Origin: Wolfiporia cocos
Taxonomy: Eukaryota; Basidiomycota; Agaricomycetes; Polyporales; Phaeolaceae
Direction: 5' to 3'
Length of the DNA stretch: 64,000 bases
NCBI GenBank assembly: GCA_029448655.1
Contig: JACCLO010000006.1
Coordinates: 2,542,001-2,606,000 of the forward strand
Below the pieces are notes generated by a model. The model saw only the letters and a list, made by a program, of their open reading frames with translations. It was not told the origin of the DNA and searched no databases. Made by a program: the position numbers and the translations under genes. Positions 1 through 8,931 of the stretch are shown piece after piece (within the stretch, counting starts at the first letter, position 1; every line of letters begins with the position of its first letter).

Positions 1-1192
1 CATCCTGTGTAATTCGAACAGGTGTTGGATTACGAGGCGGTGGAGATTGTCCAATGCCTTATGATACTGCCTATTTGTCATGTAGCTTACTGTGTCGATG
101 TATTGCTGATCCGTTACTTCCCACCGCCTGGCAATTCCCATGTGAACCTCCATTTCTGTAACCTCGCGTGTTAATGTAGCATGTCGTTCGCGTAGGAATT
201 TATGCTGAGTCTCCAGCTTTCGCGTGCGAGACAATTCAGCATTATAGTCGACTGAGCTGGCAATTGGAGGAGTGAAACGTAATTCAGCGGGGGCAGCACG
301 ATAGGATTTCGAAGAGATGCCTTCAAGTTCAGCCACTACTGCGCGTAGCTCTTGTAACACCTCGACGTAGGCGACCGCGTGTAAATTAGCGTCATTCTCG
401 TGCTTGAGCCGCTGAAAATAGGAGCGCTCCTCTTCATGCCATGTGTGTATCTGATCCAGTGTGGGGCCTAGTGAGTCCATTGCTTCTTCCAGAGCTGTAG
501 ATTCTGAGTCCAATATGTCTAGAGCCTGCCTATAATTATTGAAGATCATAGTGCTCAGGTTTGCATATTTTTCTTCATCCCATTGTTTGAAATAAGTGTC
601 GATTAGAACGTATCGGCGATACACCGATGCATGTCAAGTGACAGAGGCAAGATTTTTGGATGCACTGAATATTCTCTCCAGTGTCTCAAGATCCTCGATG
701 CCTGCACCTTCAATGACGTTCAGTTGGTTGCGCGTCTGACACGGACAGCAGTGAGTATATCCGTGAAAGGCATTCACACAGCATCTGTAGTTTGCCTCTT
801 TCCATCTCCATCCGAGAGAACTGCGTCATATAGCCCCCTCAAACTCACATCCAATGTCGTATCCCACGAGTATGCGTTCGCCAAATACATCGAGTGATTT
901 TGATACAATTGCCAGGGGATATTTGGCTCTATGCAATTAGTTAGCCATGGCACACTATAACGCATGCTTACAGTTCTCCACTTGGTACCATGTCCATGAG
1001 CCACAGAATAAATCCGTGTCTGCATGCACTGGCAAAGATCCCGGTCTCGTCGAAAATTGCCCACATTTTTTTTCTCATCAGACGCTGCCGCCTTCCAGTT
1101 CTTTGTACACGGTTCATAATCCGGGCGATCGATGGCTCCATCCGTCGGGTCACCTTCAGTCATGTCTTGAGTATCCTCCTCTGCGTTGTCGC
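1..1192 (-). pseudogene. KDZ transposase, C-terminal half (decayed)
   Basis: Minus-strand remains of a Kyakuja-Dileera-Zisupton (KDZ) transposase, a DNA-transposon enzyme family expanded in mushrooms. Reading from 1192 downward there is a GDPTDG acidic linker, NWKAAA, the hallmark FDETGIFASACRHGF, a short intron (donor after GEL, acceptor before AKYP), GYDIGC, HGYTHCCPC and a long helical tail that runs off base 1. Breaks seen: a 1-nt frameshift at an eight-T run (1066-1073; seven would restore frame) just before WAIFDETG, and in-frame TGA codons at 826-828 and 634-636. The second sits where family members usually have Arg and fits a CGA to TGA change. From 633 to 1 the frame is open. The gypsy element at 1193 interrupts it. 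The family call is confident; it is non-functional as read. Confidence 0.85.
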
Positions 1193-1900
1193 TGTTACGG
1201 GTCGAATACCCGTTCGTATATTCGAGTTGCGAATATAGATCGTTCTTCTGCACGTAGGCGTGTAGCCGTATGCAAGGCAAATACTCGTTAGATGCCTTCA
1301 GGTCCTAAGTGAAGTTCTTAGGAGATCGGTTAATATCCAATACGCGTTAGAGGATATAATCTGTTCAGATGCGAGTCTAATAGAATATAAGACTCGCCTA
1401 AGTCCGAGAAGTCAGTGTGCACTTCGAGGACTTAGTCGTTCAGTTGCTCGAGCGAGAAATACTGAGCATAGTTTCCTACGTTTGAGAACGAGTATAAGAC
1501 TTCTTGTTTATACAACAAGGTCGAGCTGAAGAGCCTCAACAGTAAGTACATGAGTTTATATACTACGTTGGGTTTTAGGGGTCACGCCCGTCCCAGATGT
1601 CACCGATACTATCTACGCTATAGTACCAAACGTTTGATAGGTATGTAGTGATATACCTGAGACGATAGATAGGAATGATGGCGGTTGAACACCATCTATC
1701 AGCTAATAAACGATGAACACAAAATGGTGGCAGAGTTGGATCTGCCAAAGATGAAACGCGCCCTATAGACTAGTACAACCGGGGATGCGCCCAGTAGAGT
1801 CACGAGTAGCCAGGGGAGTTGGTTGCGCAACAAGTCCCTGTATCGTATTCGCCCAATGGTGAGTTCTGTCGATATTCGAAAAATTAGAATAACCGTAACA
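1193..1900 (-). repeat. 3' LTR of gypsy copy 1
   Basis: 708-bp LTR with 8-bp inverted ends TGTTACGG/CCGTAACA. Compared with its partner at 8932-9639 it has three differences (gagttgcg, gagcatag and cctcaaca here against gagtcgcg, gagcgtag and cctcgaca). Each is a C-to-T or G-to-A change at a CpG. Small ORFs inside it (to about 114 codons) are incidental. Confidence 0.95.
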
Positions 1901-1904
1901 TCAG

Positions 1905-1913
1905 CCCCTCCCT
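1905..1913 (-). promoter_or_regulatory. Polypurine tract, gypsy copy 1
   Basis: Minus-strand AGGGAGGGG four bases inside the 3' LTR, the expected site of plus-strand DNA priming. The last pol-frame codon (TAG, 1912-1914) overlaps it. Confidence 0.8.
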
Positions 1914-4900
1914 AGACATTCGTCGGCCTCGACGAATTTTCCAAGTTCCTCTCCTCAGAGTGCCTCGGCGTCCTGTTCGTTGTAGATGTCGCCGTTCCCG
2001 CTGAGGGACGGGGTCGTAGGAGTTCGCCATACGAAGTGTTGGCGGCATTCATTCTGTCGATGACCTGGTTGATTGAGCCCACAAGCTCTGCAAATATAGT
2101 CGGGGCAGTCGAGGATCCAGTGGCTAGCGGATCCGCACTTCCGACAGGGTTGTTCAGGCGAGGGCCTCGCTGGTACCCGTAGGGAAGGGATATCTCTGAG
2201 ATATTCGTTGTGTCGGTATCTCCAGTGGTGAGCGGCGCGGTGGAGGTTCCGTTGCGCCCACGTGGGTAAGGAGGCGGTGTCTCATTCGTGCTCCCTCGCA
2301 CCTCGCTCAAACTCCTCGCGGGTAATGCTCTGCACCGATGGAGATCGTCGAATAGGCGGCGTGCTATTTGCTCTTCGCTGTCGTTCTGGGGTAGCCCTAG
2401 GGCTCGTCGGGCGTGCAGGTGGTTCACGTCTCCCGTTGCCTCCCATACCAGGAATACGTGGCGTCGGGTCTCTAACTCCTGTTCGGCGGGCCCTCTGAGT
2501 CTCGGTAGGCAGTGGAAATAATACTCTATCACCCTCCATAAAATTAAACGGCCTTGCAACTCGGCGTCGTTCATCGGTGGTGAAAAAGCGGGCGGGTCGT
2601 GGTACGTATTCGGGTCGGTTGGGAGTAGCGTGCTCGCGATCCTCGAAGTCGTTGAGCGCATGTCGTAGTCGGGCCGTCGTGGTGGTGGCCAGTCGGTCGA
2701 TAAGTCTGTCGGTGAGTAACTCGAGTCCCTCTCTCTGCGCTCTGATCTGCCCCTCCATTCGGATGAGGTCCTCGGTGATATTCTGGTACGAGCTGTAGAC
2801 GTGGGTGAGATCCTGCGCGATGTCGAAGAGGGCCGTCCAGCCATCGGCACGGCCAGCAAAAAGTCCCTCGGCCCTGTACCAGAGCAGGGCGTGTCTGATC
2901 TGTAGGTGTTGGGGGGAGTACCTCCTCTGCGGCGTACCTCTCGGTCGTCCTTCCCTGTGACCCGCATCGCTGTGAGGGGTCGGAGCGCGGCGAGGGAGTT
3001 GGTGGCGAGTCGTCGACATACTATTACTGTTCGGTTTTCAAGTGTTGGGGTTGTCCTGACTCTCGTCCTGTGGTAGTCTTTTATCATCTCCTTGGAGTGT
3101 TCCAAATTTCCCTCGTCTTCCCATGAGTTGTCGGCTGTAGCATAGCCTTTCCACTTGACAAAGTACTGATGCTTCTTTCCTCGCCATCTGTCAGCCAAGA
3201 TAGCTTCGACTTCGTATTCCTCTTGTCCCTTGATGATATCAGGTGGCGGCCGTAGGTAATTGGGTCCGTGCACCCTTGTTTCTTTGAATGGTTTTAGTAA
3301 GGCAGCGTGGAATACCGGATGAATTTTCCAGTTCGCCGGTAACTGCAACCGGTATGTCGTGGGTCCCATCTTTTCTGTGATGGTGAAGGGTCCTTCCCTT
3401 TTTGGTGCTAGCTTGTTAGATTCGTAGGGGATGGTTAGGTTCTTTGCGTCGAGCCAAACCTTGTCTCCTTTCTCGAGCTTCGGTAATTCTCGGAGGAAAC
3501 GTCCCGCCATTCTTTTCTGAGCTAGTTCGTGCGCGATGAATTCCATCTTTCGTGCCTCCTTGATTTTTTTGATCCTGTCGACTGCTGCCGGGACGTTTCC
3601 TACTCTGTCGTAGTCTGGGAATCCCCTTGGAATATAACCCAAGATTATTTCAAGGGGCGCAGGTCGGTTTTCGGTTCGCTTGGTGTTGTGCGCAAATTCG
3701 ACGTCAGGTAGTCGTTGTACCCATTGGAAAGGGTCGTTCATGCAATAGATACGAAGGTACACTTCGATCTGTTGATTCATTCTTTCCGTTTGTCCGTCGG
3801 TCTGTGGATGGTACGCCGTACTCATCGCAGATTCCGTTCCCTGCAGCTTGCATAATTCCTTGAACAGTTTCGATGCGAACTGCGGTCCCCTGTCTGAAAT
3901 GATCTTTCGGGGAATGCCGTATTGTGAGTATATCTTTCGATGGAATATTTCTGCGGCCCCTTCGCTCGTGATTGTTTTGTCGCATGGGGTGAGAGAGATG
4001 GCCTTGGATAGGCCATGGTCGACAATCACCATCATGGAGTCATACTTTCCGACTCTTGGCAGGTCGGTGACAAAATCAACCGAGCACTGTGAGAATGGGA
4101 GGGCGTCCTCTCGTGTCGGTATTGGTTGTAAAGGGGGTTTTAGCGGGTTTCTATCAGGTTTCATCTGTTGACAGATTGCACAGCCCCGGACATATTCCGC
4201 TATCATTGTTCTCATGTCGGGCCACCAGAAATGGGTCGTAACCTGTATCGTCGTACCCCAGATCCCAGGGTGTCCAGCCGGGATCGAGTCGTGGTATTTT
4301 GAGATGACGTCCCGTCGAAGACCCTCATCTTTTGGCACGTACATCCTGCCCTTGTAGAGCAATATTCCGTCTGTTTGCTGCCAATCATCTGCGACGGTTT
4401 TCGCGGGGAACTCGTCCGTGCCTCCTAGGGTGCGGATCGCCTGTTCCGCAGATTCATCTTGATTGTTGGCGCTTTTGATTCGATCAATGATCGGGATCTG
4501 GATCGCATGGACTACGAGCTCGTCTGGAATCATGGTTATTCCCTCGTTGTCTTCGTTACTTTCGTCAAGGTGATACAGCCTAGAAAGTGTGTCGGCCATG
4601 ACCAGTTTTCTTCCGGGGACGTGTTGTAATTTCAGGTCGAATTGCGAAAGGAATAGATGCCATCTCGCTTGTCGCCGATTTAGGCGCTGTGCGCTTCTCC
4701 AGTACGTCAGGTTCTGATGATCGCTTCGGATCAAGATCCGATGCGGTGCTCCTTCTAACAGGTGCCGCCATTCTTCTAGTGCTCGGAGTAGTTCGTGATC
4801 GTAGATTTCGTAGTTCCGTTCTGTGGATGTCAGGGATTGTGAGAGATATCCCACTGGCCGTTCGCTCCCTGTTTCATCTGTCTGTTTTAGTACTGCCCCC

Positions 4901-6957
4901 GTGGCGAACTGAGATGCGTCTGTTTCGAGGATGAATGATTTCTCCTTGTCTGGCGTTCCTAGTGCGGGCGCCGCTGTGAATGCCTGCTTCATGAAGTCGA
5001 ACACCTTTTGTTCTTTATCCGTCCACTGGAATCCCGTCCCTGTGACCGTTTTCGTGAGATCTACCAGGGGTCGGGCGTGCGTTGAGTAGTGATCGATAAA
5101 TTTCCGATAGAAGTTCGCAAATCCTAGGAAGGATCTGACTTCCTTGAGATTTCGGGGAGTCGGCCACTCTTTAATTCCGTTGAGTTTTGCTGGGTCCATC
5201 TGGATATTTCCTGGGGTGATGACCAGCCCCAGAAATTCGACTCTGTCGACGCCGAAGGCGCATTTTTCGGGTTTCACAAAGAGATGGTTATCCACCAGTC
5301 TCTGAAGGATCCGTCGCTCCCGTTCCTTGTGTGTTTTCTCGTCTTCTGAGAAAATAAGTATGTCGTCCATGTAAACAAGCACCCATCCTTCGAGGATTTC
5401 TTCTTTCAAGATTTCATTCATCATCGCCTGAAAGGTCCCGGGTGCGTTGCATAACCCAAAAAACATAACTGTGGGCTCGTATAGCCCCCGGTTTGTTTTA
5501 AAGGCTGCTTTCCATTCTTCCCCTGCCTTGATTCGAACGTTATTGTATCCTGCTCTGAGGTCCATCTTTGTAAAGATTTTCGCTCCCTTTAGCTTTTCCA
5601 GGAGTTCCGAGATAAGTGGCAGGGGATAAACGTTCTTTATTGTCCCTTCGTTCAGATATCGATAATCTTGACATGGCCGCAGGCCGTTGTCTTTCTTTGG
5701 GACAAAAAAGAAGGGCGACGCCATCGGGGATTTTGAAGGGACTATGAATCCCTTGGCCAGGTTTTCTTTCAAGAATTCGTCCAGTGCTTGTTGCTCTTTT
5801 GGTGATAGTGCGTAGACTTTGCAATCTCTCGGCACGAAGTCGGGTTTTAATTCAATTGCATGGTCCCATGGTCTTGATGGGAGAAACGCTGCTGCGGACT
5901 CCTTGCTGAATACTTTTGCGAAGTCCAATAGGTGTTTCGGGACCATCTCCTCGATTGTTTTTTCTGGTTCAGGAGCTTTCTGTGCGAATTCTTGGGACTT
6001 CGTCAATGCTTTTCTGACAGCATTAATGATCTGTATCTTCGTCCGGAATTTTCTTTTCGTCTCTCCTTTCCTCCCTATAATCCTCGGGTTATCTTTTACG
6101 AAGCGTCGGATTGCTTCGTATTCGTCGGGGGTGTATAATCGTTGGGCTGTTTCTTCTGGTTGGTCTGTTGACCCGAACCCTTTCTCCCCTCGTTCTGTTT
6201 CATCTAGGTCTTCGACCTCTATGATGTCGGGGGTGAGGTGTCGTTCGAATATTATCTGGGCTATTCGCATGCCCGGGATAATTCTATGTGCTTTGTCTGA
6301 ATAGTTGAAGACGATAGCTCCAACGTCTCCTCGGTAGTCCGAGTCTATGACTCCGGCTTGTACTACCAATCCGTGTCTGAGGGTGTTGCCTGATCGTCCG
6401 GCCAACCTTCCATACGATCCTTTCGGGATCTTCATTTTTACTCCTGTGGAGACGAGTTTCCATCCTCCGGCGGGGACCTCGGTTTCTTCTGCGGCATAAA
6501 GGTTGTATCCTGCGGCTTCTTGGGTTCCCCTTGTTGGAATTTTTCCTTCTGGGGCAACTACCATTTCTACCGTGTCCATTTGGATTGTGGTTTCCTGTTT
6601 CTTTTCCTCTGCCCCTAGTATTGATCGTACATCGACTGTTTGGTCTTTCCAGTCGATTGTGAGGTTTTCGTCTTTTAGCCATCCATACCCTAGAATCATA
6701 TTTTCTGTTCCGATCGATCCTACTAGGAATCGGACTTTTCGCGTTTTCTGGGTCTTTGGATATCGTAGGAGTATGGTGGCTTCTCGATCTATTCGCCCAT
6801 CTTTGTTTTCTGTTCCGTCAACGTTTTTGACGATAATTGGGTTCTTCAGGGGTTGCGTGGGCACTTTGTATTTCTCTACCACTCTGCTGTGGATCAGGTT
6901 CGACATCGCTCCTGAGTCGATTAGTGCATTGCACTTCACGGGTTTTGCCAGCGTCAT
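1912..6957 (-). CDS. pol: Pol polyprotein, gypsy copy 1 (PR-dUTPase-RT-RH-IN-chromodomain)
   Basis: 1681-residue frame. Aspartic protease LIDSGA (about 12-17). dUTPase about 148-265: AAGYNLYAAEE motif 1 (Asp changed to Asn against copy 2), GRSG, GVIDSDYRG, RIAQIIF and glycine-rich GEKGFGSTD. RT with YMDD (about 529-532). RNase H with TDAS (679-682) and SDHQNL. Integrase with a His2Cys2 zinc site (CAICQ, 926-930) and D961, D1022, E1058 in D,D-35-E spacing. Chromodomain about 1247-1296. After the chromodomain the frame stays open for about 380 codons that overlap ORF3 and are probably passenger. Relative to copy 2 three residues (GIV) are missing after YDHELL in RNase H. The frame extends in phase upstream of 6957 to the gag stop (TTTTGCCTAG), so entry is probably by -1 frameshift rather than at this ATG. 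Confidence 0.92.
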   Translation of the reverse strand: MTLAKPVKCNALIDSGAMSNLIHSRVVEKYKVPTQPLKNPIIVKNVDGTENKDGRIDREATILLRYPKTQKTRKVRFLVGSIGTENMILGYGWLKDENLTIDWKDQTVDVRSILGAEEKKQETTIQMDTVEMVVAPEGKIPTRGTQEAAGYNLYAAEETEVPAGGWKLVSTGVKMKIPKGSYGRLAGRSGNTLRHGLVVQAGVIDSDYRGDVGAIVFNYSDKAHRIIPGMRIAQIIFERHLTPDIIEVEDLDETERGEKGFGSTDQPEETAQRLYTPDEYEAIRRFVKDNPRIIGRKGETKRKFRTKIQIINAVRKALTKSQEFAQKAPEPEKTIEEMVPKHLLDFAKVFSKESAAAFLPSRPWDHAIELKPDFVPRDCKVYALSPKEQQALDEFLKENLAKGFIVPSKSPMASPFFFVPKKDNGLRPCQDYRYLNEGTIKNVYPLPLISELLEKLKGAKIFTKMDLRAGYNNVRIKAGEEWKAAFKTNRGLYEPTVMFFGLCNAPGTFQAMMNEILKEEILEGWVLVYMDDILIFSEDEKTHKERERRILQRLVDNHLFVKPEKCAFGVDRVEFLGLVITPGNIQMDPAKLNGIKEWPTPRNLKEVRSFLGFANFYRKFIDHYSTHARPLVDLTKTVTGTGFQWTDKEQKVFDFMKQAFTAAPALGTPDKEKSFILETDASQFATGAVLKQTDETGSERPVGYLSQSLTSTERNYEIYDHELLRALEEWRHLLEGAPHRILIRSDHQNLTYWRSAQRLNRRQARWHLFLSQFDLKLQHVPGRKLVMADTLSRLYHLDESNEDNEGITMIPDELVVHAIQIPIIDRIKSANNQDESAEQAIRTLGGTDEFPAKTVADDWQQTDGILLYKGRMYVPKDEGLRRDVISKYHDSIPAGHPGIWGTTIQVTTHFWWPDMRTMIAEYVRGCAICQQMKPDRNPLKPPLQPIPTREDALPFSQCSVDFVTDLPRVGKYDSMMVIVDHGLSKAISLTPCDKTITSEGAAEIFHRKIYSQYGIPRKIISDRGPQFASKLFKELCKLQGTESAMSTAYHPQTDGQTERMNQQIEVYLRIYCMNDPFQWVQRLPDVEFAHNTKRTENRPAPLEIILGYIPRGFPDYDRVGNVPAAVDRIKKIKEARKMEFIAHELAQKRMAGRFLRELPKLEKGDKVWLDAKNLTIPYESNKLAPKREGPFTITEKMGPTTYRLQLPANWKIHPVFHAALLKPFKETRVHGPNYLRPPPDIIKGQEEYEVEAILADRWRGKKHQYFVKWKGYATADNSWEDEGNLEHSKEMIKDYHRTRVRTTPTLENRTVIVCRRLATNSLAALRPLTAMRVTGKDDREVRRRGGTPPNTYRSDTPCSGTGPRDFLLAVPMAGRPSSTSRRISPTSTARTRISPRTSSEWRGRSERRERDSSYSPTDLSTDWPPPRRPDYDMRSTTSRIASTLLPTDPNTYHDPPAFSPPMNDAELQGRLILWRVIEYYFHCLPRLRGPAEQELETRRHVFLVWEATGDVNHLHARRALGLPQNDSEEQIARRLFDDLHRCRALPARSLSEVRGSTNETPPPYPRGRNGTSTAPLTTGDTDTTNISEISLPYGYQRGPRLNNPVGSADPLATGSSTAPTIFAELVGSINQVIDRMNAANTSYGELLRPRPSAGTATSTTNRTPRHSEERNLENSSRPTNV
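1955..3019 (-). pseudogene. ORF3, double zinc-knuckle protein, broken by one stop (copy 1)
   Basis: A third ORF in a different frame, wholly inside the 3' end of pol. It begins MSTTRHQLPRR, is Arg/Pro-rich, and toward the end has CRQCG..H....C (CX2CX4HX4C) followed by a second knuckle of form CX2CX6HX4C. Here it stops at 2282-2284, TGA where copy 2 has CGA, one CpG transition; beyond the stop the frame is open to 1955. Downstream zinc-knuckle ORFs occur in other mushroom gypsy elements. The role is unknown; nucleic-acid binding is the natural guess. Confidence 0.75.
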
Positions 6958-7046
6958 GATTACCGGGATGAAGAGGGATCGATTCTTCTCGAACGAGGTA
7001 ATTACATGCGCTGCTTTCTCGGAGGGTAAGACCGTGGGCTTCCCTC

Positions 7047-8885
7047 CTAGGCAAAATCCTGTTCTTCTACGAGCTGTGCTAGGAGCTCGGGGTTCTTGGC
7101 TTTCAGGGCCCTAATCGCCGTGACCGCTCTGTTCGCGGTGATGTATTCAGTCTCTTCTTCAGAGACTTCTTCGATGCGAGCTTCTTGCTCGGTTTCTTCT
7201 TCTTCAGTTTTTCGAGTAGTCCGCCTAGGGCGGGCTGGCTTCCTTGGTTTCTTCGGGCAATCTCGCGACATATGCCCTGGCTGATGGCAGGTGAAACACT
7301 TGCCCTTCTTGATGTGATCGTCCCTTTCCTGGGTGGTCATTCGATCTACATCCATCGCATTCGGATCTTTCGGTGCGGTCGTCTGAGGAGCACTAGTGCG
7401 TCCGTTATTCTGGTTCGAGGCTTGCCAAGCCTTCTTCTTGATAAACGGCTTATCCCGTTTCAAGAATATCTTGTACGTATTTTCATAGTACGAGGCAGCG
7501 GACTGCCATTCATCAATAGTTGCTGGTAGCGGCCGAACGCCGATGATGTATCGGGTTGTATGTTCGGGTAACCCTTTCTCGAATAGGGTTATAAGCAGCG
7601 CATTTCCGTCCGCACTGTATCTATCGTATTGGGCTTTTCCGGCCAAGTTGTTGAACTCGGTGATATAATCATCGATGTCCTTCCTGTCCTGGGTTACGTC
7701 CAGGATTTTCTTCCGCGCCTTCTGTACCTCTTCGATGGCTCCGAAGGCTTTCTGGAAGTCTGCATCAAACTGTGCAAGACTAGGCGGGAAGAATCGTTTC
7801 GTCTGGGGGTTCGTATAAACCTGGTGATAATTCTGTTTCCATTGGCCCGTTTTCCCTTTGTTCGAAATATAAGAGAGGATAAAGATCACTCTCTGCACGT
7901 CGTTTTGGAATGACGTTTCGTACATCGTAAACCAGGAATTGCACTGGTTTATGAAGTTCTGCATGTCGGATCGTTCCCCGTCGAATACGTCTGGGGGATT
8001 GATCTTTATCATCGGGGGTCGGTAGTACGGGTTCAGCGCCGGAGGTTGAGGCTGCGGCGCATTCGGTGGCGGAGGACCTCCTGGGGGTCCTCCTCCTCCC
8101 AGGTATCCTCCACACGGGTTTCCTGGGTTTCCTCCGGGGTTCCCTCCAGGGTTTCCTCCTCCAGGGTTCGCGGGGGTTCCTCCTCCGAGTCCTCCAGGAG
8201 GAGGGGCATTCCCTCCTCCGAGTCCGAAGTTTCCTCCCAGTCCTCCTCCGCTTGTACCTGCGGAGGTTCGTCCAAATAGGCCTGAAGGCCATGTTCCTGG
8301 GTTTGTTGTTCCCATTCCTCCGCTTGGGCTAGTCCAAGATGGATTTCCTCCGCTACCCATTCCGGGTGCGTTCTGTGGGGGGTTTCCAAAGAGGTCTGTT
8401 CCTCCAACCATAGGCCCAATCCCACTCTGCGCAAAAGCAGATACAAATCCTGGAGGGTCCTGTCCTCCAGTCTGGCTGTTATCTGTTCCTGTAAAGTTTC
8501 CAGGATTTCTCCCATCATCTCCGATGCGCTCAATTCCTGCCATTCCTGTGGCGCCCGAAGGCTGATTCGTATTTCCATCGGCATCGAAGGTTCTGTTGAT
8601 GGTTTCGGTTTCGTTTTCGGTCAACGTCGCGGTTGACATCGGAGGAATTTCTCCGAATTGTTCGAACGCTTCACGCGTTATTTCCCAAGCGGTCGTTCTT
8701 GTGGAGGGGTATACTTCTACCCACTTCGATGCCCTATCTTCTCTGGGGATGACAACAATTCCTCCGCGGTTACGGAAGGCTCCAATGGTGTCAGTCCACT
8801 CGTATCGGTTGAGTCTGTAGACTCCCTGAATGTCCTCGGGCAAGAGTTCAATCAGTCGTGCTGGGAATTCTGGTCCAAATATCAT
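7047..8885 (-). CDS. gag: Gag, gypsy copy 1
   Basis: 612 residues from the first ATG (MIFGPEFPARL), 35 nt downstream of the primer-binding site. Order: N-terminal region, long Gly/Pro/Asn-rich stretch (about 190-285), retrotransposon gag-type capsid region (KINPPDVFDGERSD onward), basic linker, CCHC zinc knuckle CFTCHQPGHMSRDC at about 530-543, acidic tail. It forms the capsid and binds the element RNA. Intact here. It ends GAT TTT GCC TAG, with pol running through the same bases in the -1 frame. A GTG four codons upstream is in frame, but the ATG is the sensible eukaryotic start and is the one kept in copy 2. Confidence 0.9.
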   Translation of the reverse strand: MIFGPEFPARLIELLPEDIQGVYRLNRYEWTDTIGAFRNRGGIVVIPREDRASKWVEVYPSTRTTAWEITREAFEQFGEIPPMSTATLTENETETINRTFDADGNTNQPSGATGMAGIERIGDDGRNPGNFTGTDNSQTGGQDPPGFVSAFAQSGIGPMVGGTDLFGNPPQNAPGMGSGGNPSWTSPSGGMGTTNPGTWPSGLFGRTSAGTSGGGLGGNFGLGGGNAPPPGGLGGGTPANPGGGNPGGNPGGNPGNPCGGYLGGGGPPGGPPPPNAPQPQPPALNPYYRPPMIKINPPDVFDGERSDMQNFINQCNSWFTMYETSFQNDVQRVIFILSYISNKGKTGQWKQNYHQVYTNPQTKRFFPPSLAQFDADFQKAFGAIEEVQKARKKILDVTQDRKDIDDYITEFNNLAGKAQYDRYSADGNALLITLFEKGLPEHTTRYIIGVRPLPATIDEWQSAASYYENTYKIFLKRDKPFIKKKAWQASNQNNGRTSAPQTTAPKDPNAMDVDRMTTQERDDHIKKGKCFTCHQPGHMSRDCPKKPRKPARPRRTTRKTEEEETEQEARIEEVSEEETEYITANRAVTAIRALKAKNPELLAQLVEEQDFA

Positions 8886-8919
8886 ATGCCCTTGCACCGT
8901 GGTAGGTGAGGGAGTGATA

Positions 8920-8930
8920 AGCTCGACCTT
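8920..8930 (-). promoter_or_regulatory. Self-priming primer-binding site, gypsy copy 1
   Basis: Minus-strand AAGGTCGAGCT, one base (8931) inside the 5' LTR. It lacks the TGG expected of a tRNA-primed site. It is the exact 11-nt complement of AGCTCGACCTT in the LTR (9256-9266), which sits at the predicted transcript start. This is the Tf1-type self-priming layout. Confidence 0.8.
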
Positions 8931-8931
8931 C

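Noticed and set aside
8033..8584. 183-codon minus ORF and plus-strand ORFs over the Gly-rich part of gag (and the equivalents near 45.4-46.0 kb)
   Set aside because: Shadow frames of the repetitive Gly/Pro/Asn-coding stretch; they are Glu-rich or Ser/Arg-rich only because of the repeated GGN codons.
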